Of a DNA stretch of 5,817 nt, positions 1 through 5,052 are shown piece after piece. The stretch covers positions 1 through 5,817 of the forward strand of contig CALGGM010000188.1 of assembly GCA_937915925.1 (NCBI GenBank), written 5' to 3'. The DNA is from an uncultured Clostridia bacterium. GTDB lineage: Bacteria > Bacillota > Clostridia > Christensenellales > CAG-138. The translations under genes and the position numbers were made by a program. Position 1 is the first letter of the stretch; every line of letters starts with the position of its first letter. Under the pieces are notes generated by a model. That model ran no database searches, was not told the DNA's origin, and saw only the letters and a program-made list of their open reading frames with translations.

Positions 1-10
1 GGGGCTTTTC

Positions 11-87
11 TGGCGTGCCTGGGAGGATTCGAACCTCTGGCCTTCAGAGTCGGAGTCTGACACTCTATCCAGCTGAGCTACAGGCAC
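11..87 (-). tRNA. tRNA-Arg(CCG), complete with encoded CCA
   Basis: Read on the minus strand this folds as a full 77-nt tRNA. The acceptor stem GTGCCTG/CAGGCAC is fully paired, followed by discriminator G and an encoded CCA (11-13). The D arm has stem GCTC/GAGT, whose outer pair is a G-T wobble. The anticodon stem is TCAGA/TCTGA around loop CTCCGAC, which gives anticodon CCG and therefore arginine for codon CGG. The T loop is the standard TTCGAAT; the T stem AGAGG/CCTCC has one A-C mismatch at its base. A 5' partial copy lies 36 nt upstream, and the only good promoter is beyond that copy, so the transcript should carry the partial copy as leader. RNase P cleavage would be expected at position 87. 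Confidence 0.96.
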
Positions 88-123
88 ATATGCATAAAAT
101 CTTTATTTTTCAAGAACCGTAGA

Positions 124-170
124 CCTTCAGAGTCGGAGTCTGACGCTCTATCCAGCTGAGCTACGGGCAC
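124..170 (-). pseudogene. Truncated tRNA-Arg(CCG), 5' 47 nt only
   Basis: On the minus strand these 47 nt match the first 47 nt of the intact tRNA-Arg (41-87) with two differences: C for T at tRNA position 6 and C for T in the D stem. The 5' acceptor strand, D arm and anticodon arm with CCG are intact, and this copy's D stem GCTC/GAGC is fully Watson-Crick. After the AGG of the variable loop the match stops. The next bases keep only a GGTTC resembling a T loop, cannot form a T stem, and lack the 3' acceptor strand and CCA. It cannot make a normal tRNA. It lies directly behind a strong promoter, so it is probably transcribed. It is either a decayed tandem copy or a recombination scar. Confidence 0.88.
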
Positions 171-178
171 AGGCTTAA

Positions 179-210
179 CGCGCAACGAGTATTATAGCAC
201 AGGTTGCGCG
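179..210. repeat. 8-bp inverted repeat flanking the tRNA -10 box
   Basis: CGCGCAAC at 179-186 and GTTGCGCG at 203-210 are perfect reverse complements separated by 16 nt. The spacer contains the TATAAT box. The placement fits a dimeric regulator operator, but chance is possible in GC-rich DNA. Confidence 0.4.
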
Positions 211-219
211 ACGATGCAA
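191..219 (-). promoter_or_regulatory. Sigma-A-type promoter for the tRNA-Arg pair
   Basis: The minus strand reads TTGCAT (214-219), 17 nt, TATAAT (191-196): a perfect -10, a good -35 and ideal spacing. Transcription should start near 184, about 14 nt before the truncated tRNA. The -10 lies between the arms of an 8-bp inverted repeat, CGCGCAAC (179-186) and GTTGCGCG (203-210). No comparable promoter is visible in the AT-rich gap between the truncated and intact copies, so this one probably serves both. Confidence 0.8.
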
Positions 220-242
220 GGGGGAAAACCAAAACCGTCGGA

Positions 243-2876
243 TCAGCGGGGCAGCGAAAGCAGCTTTTCGTATACGCGGCGGCAGTTCTCGCGATCGTCG
301 AAGGCGAAGAACGCGTCGATGCGCTGCCGGTAAACGTCCTTCAGCCGACAGCCGTTTTCCATGTATTCGATCAGTCGGTCGACGGTCGCTTCGTACTCCG
401 TTTCGACCTCACCGAAGCCGTCGCGCTCGTAGTCGAAATAGCCGCGCGTATAGACGTGCTCGCCCGAGAAGAACTCCTCTCGATCAAACTGCGTGTAAAA
501 CACCGGCTTCCGAAGATACGCAAAGTCGAACACGACCGAGGAGTAGTCCGTGAGGATAAGATCGCTCTCCGCGAACACCTTGCGGTACGGCGTGTCGGCA
601 TGCAGCAGCGTGATCGCCGCGTTCGGGGTAAACCGATCGACATGCGGCTGCAGCGTCGGATGCGGCAAGAACCGCAGGGTATATCCGCAGCGCTTTGCAG
701 CGTCGATCAGCCGTTCATCGTTCATCAGCGCATTGTAAAAGCGGAAGAACGCGCTGCTCTCGAACCCTTCCTTTAGCTCGCGCACGCCTGTTTTCGGGTC
801 CGCAGTCATCGACCATGCGTGCCGCCACGTCGGCATGATCGTCACGGCGCGCCGTTCGTCGCGATAGAACCGGTCAAACCGCGGCAGTCCCGTGAGCCAG
901 ATTGCTTCGTCGGGATACTGATAGCTGCACGTGCGGATCGAATCCGCCTCCGCCTGTGCCGACGTGACGAACCCCGCGATGTTGCAGTTATAGCGGTTCA
1001 GCCAATCGGACAGATCATCCTTGATCACGCCGTGCTGTAAAAACACGAACCGGATGCGGCTCTCGATGTCGCGGTACGGTTCATCGTAATGTGAGAACTG
1101 CGTCACGATGTCGCTGTCCGCGTGCGAGGAAATGTTCAGATCGCACAGCAAAAACAGGAGCTTGTGCAAAAACGACTTTGTGTCCACGACATGTCCGACC
1201 TTTTTCAGCGCTTCGTAATCCTTCGAGCGCTTTGAGATCGCGAACACGAGATGCGCGGGCTTCCGTTTCAACCCGCACAGATACCGGAACAGCGCCTCGC
1301 CGTTGTCGCCGGCGACTGCGGTGCGATCCGACAGCAGCCACAGGGGCTTTCGGATAAACGGCTTTACGGTCGCATAGGCGAGCCGTCCCGCGACCGCGTG
1401 GCGCTCGCCCTTGCCGTTGCGCCGCCAAAGCTCCCTAAGGAAGCGCATCTCGCGAAGGAACCGTCCGCCGCGCTTCCGTTCGGAAAGCGTCAGCACGCCG
1501 TCCTGCACGGTCAGCACGCGCTTTTCGATCATGGCGTACGCGTGCGCATAGCGCTCGGAGACCGGGAAAAACTGTCTGCAGACGACCGATTCGACGGGGC
1601 GGCATTCGCCGTCCGTTTCCGAATACAGCCGGATGCGCAGCGGCGTTTTCCCGTCCGGCAGCGGGATGCGGAACGTATACCCGAACCGCTGCGCCGCGGG
1701 CTCATCCAAAAGCGTCAGCGTGCGCTTGCGGTCGGCGCAAACGCCGTCGATGCGGACGCCGTTTGCCTCGACAAACAGCTTCGGAAGCGCGTCCTCGGCG
1801 TGCAGAAGCTTCAGCTCCGAGCATTCGAGCGTCACCGTATCGCCGTCGACGGTGAAGAACTCACATTCGACCGGTCCGCGGCAGGCGTCAAGAAACGCGT
1901 TCGGCACGAACCCGTTTTTGAGATACAGCGAAAACGCGTTGTGGTACGGCGGAAGATGGACCTGCGCGGCGATCACATCGTCGTCGATGTTCGCGTACAC
2001 GTTCTTCAGAAGCTGTTTATAGGACGCTTTTTCCGACGTGTCGAACAGCGCAGACGGCACGTGCTGCGGACGCACGCGCCACTGCAGATCGTACGCAAGT
2101 GTGTATTGGATGAACCGCGGCACGCCGCCGGTCTTTTCACGGCACACGCGGACCGTGTCGAGGCAGAACCGTTCGAGATAGGGATGATACCAGCTCGGCG
2201 ACTGCATCGATTTCTGGATCGCGCTCGCCTCGCCCGTCGAGCGGCGGCGATAGTGATGCACCGCGTCCGCGACCACGCCGAGCGTGCGCTTTTCGAGAAG
2301 CACGGACTGTAAGAGCTTCGCGTCCTCGGCATAATGCAGGCACGTGTCGAACGCCTTACCCTTCAGCGCGCTCGCCCGCACGAACGCCGAGGTCACCGCA
2401 AGCTGCGGATTGTTCGGCTCGCGCTCGAGATCGATCACGCGCGAGCCCTTATCAAACTTGAAATTCAGCAGATGCGGACCGCGGTCCCCGTCGAAAAACT
2501 GCATCGGCAGCGACACGACGTCGGTCTCCGGATGCGCCTCGAAAAAGGCAAAGACGCGTTCGAGCGCGTTCTCGCTCAGAAGATCGTCCGCGTCCAGAAA
2601 GCTCACATACGTGCCGCGCACGCGCTTCAGACCTTCGTTACGCGCGGAGGATACGCCGCCGTTTTCCTTATGAACGACCTCGATGCTGTCGGGATGTTCG
2701 CTTTGAAGGCGGTCGCACAGCCGTCCGCTTTCGTCCTTCGAGCCGTCGTCGACGAGGATCAGCTGTACGCGCGAAAAACCAAAGCTCTGTCTAAGCAGTC
2801 TTTTGACCGTCTCTTCCAAAAACGGCTGCGCATTATAGACCGCCGTAATGACGGAAAAATCGAATGAATCCTTCAC
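243..2876 (-). CDS. Bifunctional GT2 glycosyltransferase / CDP-glycerol glycerophosphotransferase-like protein
   Basis: An 877-residue cytosolic or membrane-associated enzyme predicted to build a cell-surface polymer of the teichoic-acid type. Residues about 7-280 are a GT2 (GT-A) domain: FSVITAVYN at the first strand, VDDGSKD at 42-48, ENGGVSSARNEG at 71-82, metal-binding FLDADD at 93-98, and an acidic AED pair at E184-D185. Residues about 360-480 look beta-rich and may be a linker domain. Residues about 510-875 match the Glyphos_transf (TagB/TagF-type) family: QHG with H615, LPHP with H739, and TDYSS beginning at T776 followed by FDFAYLRKPVFY. In that family such His and DYSS motifs line the CDP-polyol site and transfer polyol phosphate. 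I chose the GTG at 2874-2876 because GGGAGG sits 5 nt upstream and a promoter lies at 2901-2929. An in-frame upstream ATG at 3056 would put 60 residues through a simple repeat. The acceptor and whether glycerol or ribitol phosphate is used cannot be read from the sequence. No other teichoic-acid gene is visible nearby. Confidence 0.9.
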   Translation of the reverse strand: MKDSFDFSVITAVYNAQPFLEETVKRLLRQSFGFSRVQLILVDDGSKDESGRLCDRLQSEHPDSIEVVHKENGGVSSARNEGLKRVRGTYVSFLDADDLLSENALERVFAFFEAHPETDVVSLPMQFFDGDRGPHLLNFKFDKGSRVIDLEREPNNPQLAVTSAFVRASALKGKAFDTCLHYAEDAKLLQSVLLEKRTLGVVADAVHHYRRRSTGEASAIQKSMQSPSWYHPYLERFCLDTVRVCREKTGGVPRFIQYTLAYDLQWRVRPQHVPSALFDTSEKASYKQLLKNVYANIDDDVIAAQVHLPPYHNAFSLYLKNGFVPNAFLDACRGPVECEFFTVDGDTVTLECSELKLLHAEDALPKLFVEANGVRIDGVCADRKRTLTLLDEPAAQRFGYTFRIPLPDGKTPLRIRLYSETDGECRPVESVVCRQFFPVSERYAHAYAMIEKRVLTVQDGVLTLSERKRGGRFLREMRFLRELWRRNGKGERHAVAGRLAYATVKPFIRKPLWLLSDRTAVAGDNGEALFRYLCGLKRKPAHLVFAISKRSKDYEALKKVGHVVDTKSFLHKLLFLLCDLNISSHADSDIVTQFSHYDEPYRDIESRIRFVFLQHGVIKDDLSDWLNRYNCNIAGFVTSAQAEADSIRTCSYQYPDEAIWLTGLPRFDRFYRDERRAVTIMPTWRHAWSMTADPKTGVRELKEGFESSAFFRFYNALMNDERLIDAAKRCGYTLRFLPHPTLQPHVDRFTPNAAITLLHADTPYRKVFAESDLILTDYSSVVFDFAYLRKPVFYTQFDREEFFSGEHVYTRGYFDYERDGFGEVETEYEATVDRLIEYMENGCRLKDVYRQRIDAFFAFDDRENCRRVYEKLLSLPR

Positions 2877-2887
2877 GGTAACCTCCC
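2876..2887 (-). promoter_or_regulatory. Ribosome-binding site deciding the GTG start
   Basis: The minus strand reads GGGAGG, then TTACC, then GTG. The strong Shine-Dalgarno at 5-nt spacing supports the GTG start at 2876 over the upstream ATG at 3056. Confidence 0.8.
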
Positions 2888-2900
2888 TCGCTTCGCCCCT

Positions 2901-2929
2901 ATTATACCAACGCCCCGCCGCTTTCGCAA
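2901..2929 (-). promoter_or_regulatory. Promoter of the polymer transferase gene
   Basis: The minus strand has TTGCGA (2924-2929), 17 nt, TATAAT (2901-2906). A start near 2894 gives a leader of roughly 18 nt, just enough for the ribosome-binding site. A 61-nt pure purine tract (plus strand) begins 9 bp upstream of the -35 box. The promoter confirms that the gene starts at 2876 and is transcribed separately from the exporter gene. Confidence 0.75.
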
Positions 2930-2938
2930 GACCCCGAC

Positions 2939-2999
2939 GAGAGAGGGGAAAAAGAGAAGAGAGAAGAGAGAAGAGAGAAGAGAGAAAAGAGAAGAGAAG
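2939..2999. repeat. Homopurine heptamer tandem repeat, copy 1
   Basis: The plus strand is 61 unbroken purines. From 2954 it is a 7-nt tandem: GAGAAGA four times (2954-2981), then GAGAAAA and another GAGAAGA (2989-2995). It is followed at 3001-3013 by GGAAGATTTTCCG. The same combination recurs at 4947-5012. Translation across it on the minus strand gives only a Leu/Ser/Phe repeat, which I regard as non-coding. Pure purine tracts of this kind can form triplex DNA and can change length by slippage; neither is shown here. Confidence 0.9.
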
Positions 3000-3000
3000 C

Positions 3001-3013
3001 GGAAGATTTTCCG
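3001..3013. repeat. GGAAGATTTTCCG module, copy 1
   Basis: This 13-bp sequence directly follows the heptamer tract and is identical to 5000-5012, which also follows a heptamer tract. Here it lacks the full inverted partner found in the second copy; only a weak 6-bp hairpin, TTTTCC/GGAAAA, forms with the bases that follow. It is therefore not a convincing terminator. Confidence 0.7.
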
Positions 3014-3065
3014 GAGGAAAAACCGCATACATAGGAAAATCGCGCGCTTCCCGCACGTACCATCA

Positions 3066-3082
3066 TGACGGCTGTGCCGTCA
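3066..3082. repeat. Short perfect hairpin
   Basis: TGACGGC and GCCGTCA form a 7-bp stem around TGT. Neither strand has a U-rich tail after it, so it does not look like an intrinsic terminator. It is one component of the repeat-rich stretch between the exporter and polymer transferase genes. Confidence 0.5.
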
Positions 3083-3174
3083 ATTCATGTGCCGTTGTAG
3101 GGGGCGACGACCTCGGCGCCCCGTTTAACAATTCATATCCGTAGGACAATTCATGGAGCGAAGCGAGAATTCAT
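3081..3174. repeat. CAATTCAT direct repeats around a GTAGGGG hairpin
   Basis: CAATTCAT occurs at 3081-3088, 3129-3136 and 3147-3154, with a fourth AATTCAT at 3168-3174. The first two bracket a hairpin module whose stem pairs GGGGCG (3101-3106) with CGCCCC (3117-3122), preceded by GTAGG. A related GTAGGGG hairpin is at 4921-4946. The bracketing resembles a target-site duplication around a small insertion, but the extra copies suggest the octamer may simply be part of the repeat family. Confidence 0.65.
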
Positions 3175-3176
3175 TC

Positions 3177-3306
3177 GGGCTGTTAAGAAAGTCCTGTCAT
3201 TCTGAGCCTTTAGGCGAAGAATCTCCAAGAAACAGTACAAACTTTTAGGAGATCCTTCGTCGCTGACGCTCCTCAGGATGACATTTCGAGACTTTCTTAA
3301 CAGCCC
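3177..3306. repeat. 130-bp MITE-like imperfect palindrome
   Basis: The ends are 17-bp perfect inverted repeats: 3177-3193 begins GGGCTGTTAAG and 3290-3306 is its reverse complement. Further in, GTCATTCTGAG (3196-3206) pairs with 3272-3282, and GAAGAATCTCC (3216-3226) pairs with 3248-3258, each with one mismatch. The element begins just 6 nt beyond the stop codon of the exporter gene. It has no coding capacity and no U tract after the stem on either strand. CATTCTGAG...GAAGAATCT palindromes are, to my recollection, common intergenic repeats in gut Clostridia. It probably is a non-autonomous repeat that may also shield the exporter mRNA 3' end. Confidence 0.85.
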
Positions 3307-3312
3307 CATCTT

Positions 3313-4668
3313 TCACTTCTTTATGCTTTTCTGCTTTTTGTTCTTCCAGACGCTCCACATGCGGAAGGCGGTGGAGACCAGCAGCACGCCGACCGCCATC
3401 GATCCGGCGATCGCTGCCGTCGCCATGCCCTTGTCGTAGGCTTCCTGCACCATGCCGCGGCGGATGAAGTCCATCGTGTAATAGATGCCGGAGCCGGGGA
3501 TCAGCGGCACGAGCGCGCACATGAGGTAGCTCGTGGCGGGGAACTTGCGGATTCGCGCCATGACCTCGGCGTACAGCGACGACGCCGCCGCGCCGAAGAG
3601 GTACGCGATCGGTTCGGCAAGTCCGAACCGCATGCACAGCACGCACACCGGCCACGAGATCACGCTGCCCAAAAGCGCGAACGGAATGCCCTTGCCGTGC
3701 ATGTTGAACATCAGCCCGAATCCGAGCGTACCGATCAGCCCCGCAAGGCATTGGATGTACAGCGGGTGGTCGATCGGCGTCATGCCCGCAAGGATGTTCG
3801 GAAAGATCTGCCGCGCCAGGCTTACGCCCGAGCTCGTTCCGAACACGAGCGCGACCGCGATGATCATGACCTGCACAAGCCGGTTCAGTCCCGACATCGT
3901 GTCTCCGTAGATAACATCCCGAAGACTGTTCGTAAAGAGGAATCCCGGCACCAGCAGCATAATCGCGCCGATGACCGCGATGTCCGCGTTCTGACAGAGC
4001 CCGATCGCCGTCAGCACGTTTGCGATAAAGCCGAGGATGAAGCTGCACACGAACGACGTGAAGAACGTGTTCGCGTGGAATCTTCCCATGAACCGCTGCG
4101 CGCCGCCGATCGCAAGCCCGCAGATGCCGGACGCGAGCGCTTCCAAAAGCCCGCCGCCGAAGAACACGCCGAACCCCGCGCCGATCAGAAACGCCGAGAG
4201 GTAAAAGATCGGCGTCGAGTAGCGGCACACCTTGCCCTCGGTTTCACGCAGCAGCCTTCGCGCTTCCTTCATGTCCGGCTTTTCCGCGCAGATGCGGCGG
4301 CTCAGCGCCGAGTAGCGCTCGATGCCGTCGAGCATCGTTTCGCTGCTCTTCAAACGCCGGATCTTCGTGATGATCCGTCCGCCGTCGGTCTCGAGGCTCG
4401 CCATGATGCTGCTCGGGATGACGAACGCGTCCACGCGCTCCACGCCGTACGCCACGACGATGCGGTTGATCGTGTCCTCCACGCGGTACGTCTCCGCGCC
4501 GCACGTCTGCAGCTTGTTCGCAAGCGACACCGCAAACTCCAGAAGCTCCTCGTAGAACGAGTCTTCCCGTTCCGGCTGCCGGTCCTGCTGCGCTTCGATC
4601 GCCTGCAGACCCGCGTCGAGCCGATCCTTTTTGCTGTATAAAACTTTTCGCCGTTCTCCCTTGATCAT
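3313..4668 (-). CDS. ThrE-family threonine/serine exporter, fused two-half form
   Basis: A 451-residue membrane protein. A soluble N-terminal portion (about 1-148) contains the conserved GAETYRVEDTINRI (57-70) and VDAFVIPSSIMAS (79-91). It is followed by hydrophobic helices from about 150 to 290 and a second membrane block from about 302 to 436. The first half carries LLVPGFLFTNSLRD (238-251) and GDTMSGLNRL (255-264); the second carries the parallel LVPLIPGSG (386-394). This order matches a fusion of the two ThrE halves (DUF1212 plus DUF3815), and the length fits fused members. ThrE of Corynebacterium exports threonine and serine using the proton motive force; the split relatives YjjP/YjjB of E. 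coli are linked to succinate export, so the substrate is uncertain. The ATG at 4666-4668 was chosen because a promoter sits just upstream at 4700-4728. The ribosome site is weak (AAGGAACGG). The C-terminus is lysine-rich. Confidence 0.92.
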   Translation of the reverse strand: MIKGERRKVLYSKKDRLDAGLQAIEAQQDRQPEREDSFYEELLEFAVSLANKLQTCGAETYRVEDTINRIVVAYGVERVDAFVIPSSIMASLETDGGRIITKIRRLKSSETMLDGIERYSALSRRICAEKPDMKEARRLLRETEGKVCRYSTPIFYLSAFLIGAGFGVFFGGGLLEALASGICGLAIGGAQRFMGRFHANTFFTSFVCSFILGFIANVLTAIGLCQNADIAVIGAIMLLVPGFLFTNSLRDVIYGDTMSGLNRLVQVMIIAVALVFGTSSGVSLARQIFPNILAGMTPIDHPLYIQCLAGLIGTLGFGLMFNMHGKGIPFALLGSVISWPVCVLCMRFGLAEPIAYLFGAAASSLYAEVMARIRKFPATSYLMCALVPLIPGSGIYYTMDFIRRGMVQEAYDKGMATAAIAGSMAVGVLLVSTAFRMWSVWKNKKQKSIKK

Positions 4669-4699
4669 ACCGTTCCGTTCCTTATTCCAAGCATCGAAA

Positions 4700-4728
4700 A
4701 GTATAACAGCGCCGCTGCGAAAATGCAA
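4700..4728 (-). promoter_or_regulatory. Promoter of the thrE-like gene
   Basis: The minus strand has TTGCAT (4723-4728), 17 nt, TATACT (4700-4705). The -35 hexamer and spacing are identical to those of the tRNA promoter. A start near 4693 gives a leader of about 25 nt. This rules out translation from the in-frame ATG at 4791, which lies upstream of the promoter. Confidence 0.75.
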
Positions 4729-4793
4729 GCGCATCCTTAAATTTCCCGATGGCGCTTTGGGCCCGTATGGGCGGGAGCGTGCGGGGAGCAAAA

Positions 4794-4905
4794 GACTACC
4801 CCTCAGTCGGCTGCGCCGCCAGCTCCCCTGACAAGGGGAGCTCGAATATTACGTCACACTTTGCCCTCCCTTGTCAGGGACCGCGTAAGCGGTGGGCGGG
4901 TAGTC
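4794..4905. repeat. 112-bp intergenic palindromic element with nested hairpins
   Basis: The ends are GACTACCC (4794-4801) and its complement GGGTAGTC (4898-4905). Inside, CCCTGACAAGGG (4826-4837) is perfectly complementary to 4868-4879. Each side also forms local hairpins: AGCTCCCC/GGGGAGCT (4821-4842, loop TGACAA), CGGC/GCCG on the left, and CCGC/GCGG on the right. The fold fits a short MITE-like repeat. CTCAGTCGGC...CAGCTCCCCTGACAAGGGGAG sequences are, as I recall, abundant between genes of gut Clostridia and are often misannotated as short proteins. No gene is supported here. Confidence 0.8.
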
Positions 4906-4920
4906 GAATACAACTCTCCT

Positions 4921-4946
4921 GTAGGGGACGCCGACCCCGGCGTCCC
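4921..4946. repeat. GTAGGGG hairpin module, copy 2
   Basis: GGGACGCCG (4925-4933) and CGGCGTCCC (4938-4946) form a perfect 9-bp stem with loop ACCC. It is preceded by GTAG, like the related module at 3098-3122. It lies between the 4794-4905 element and the purine tract, so repeat modules abut with almost no unique sequence between them. Confidence 0.75.
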
Positions 4947-5005
4947 GAGAAAAAGATAAGAGAAGAGAGAAGAGATAAGAGAGAAAAGTGAAAAGAAAAG
5001 GAAGA
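4947..5005. repeat. Purine-rich heptamer tandem repeat, copy 2
   Basis: A plus-strand purine tract broken by only three T residues. From 4955 it has period 7: GATAAGA, GAAGAGA twice, TAAGAGA, then GAAAAGT. This is the same unit, in another register, as at 2954-2995, but more diverged. It ends in the GGAAGATTTTCCG module. Read on the minus strand it is a pyrimidine-rich tail that follows the dehydrogenase terminator stem. Confidence 0.8.
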
Positions 5006-5028
5006 TTTTCCGTCCGGAAAATCTTCCT
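4985..5028 (-). terminator. Probable intrinsic terminator of the Ldh-family gene
   Basis: AGGAAGATTTTCCG (4999-5012) and its exact reverse complement (5015-5028) form a 14-bp inverted repeat with a 2-nt centre, so the working hairpin has about 13 pairs and a 4-nt loop. On the minus strand it is followed by TTTTCTTTTC and more U/C-rich sequence. It starts 24 nt after the dehydrogenase stop. The tail is C-interrupted, so termination may be imperfect. Confidence 0.65.
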
Positions 5029-5030
5029 GT

Positions 5031-5044
5031 ATTCTGCATTCTGC
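5031..5044. repeat. ATTCTGC tandem duplication
   Basis: Two perfect adjacent copies of ATTCTGC lie between the dehydrogenase stop codon and its terminator hairpin. This is another 7-nt period, unrelated in sequence to the purine heptamer. Confidence 0.5.
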
Positions 5045-5052
5045 GTTTCCGC

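Noticed and set aside
1..10. GAAAAGCCCC after the tRNA CCA on the minus strand, a possible left half of a terminator stem
   Set aside because: The matching half and any U tract would be outside the window, so it cannot be judged.
88..123. Possible second promoter in the AT-rich gap before the intact tRNA
   Set aside because: A TTGAAA is present, but at 17-nt spacing the -10 position runs into the tRNA itself and is a poor match.
1251..2312. Long plus-strand open frame inside the polymer transferase gene
   Set aside because: It is a codon-bias shadow in GC-rich DNA. The minus-strand frame has recognisable domains and a promoter; this one has neither.
2939..2999. CRISPR-like array
   Set aside because: The 7-nt units are contiguous with no spacers and no cas genes nearby; this is a simple tandem repeat.
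2877..3056. In-frame N-terminal extension of the polymer transferase from an ATG at 3056
   Set aside because: The 60 residues run through the heptamer repeat as Leu/Ser/Phe-rich sequence, and a promoter plus strong ribosome site lie inside it just before the GTG at 2876.
3697..4641. Long plus-strand open frame and a 327-codon minus-strand frame overlapping the exporter
   Set aside because: Both are rich in Arg, His and Asp with no family motif, and they overlap a complete, well-supported ThrE-type membrane protein.
4669..4791. In-frame extension of the exporter to an ATG at 4791
   Set aside because: The promoter at 4700-4728 lies within it, and the extra residues show no ThrE-family similarity.
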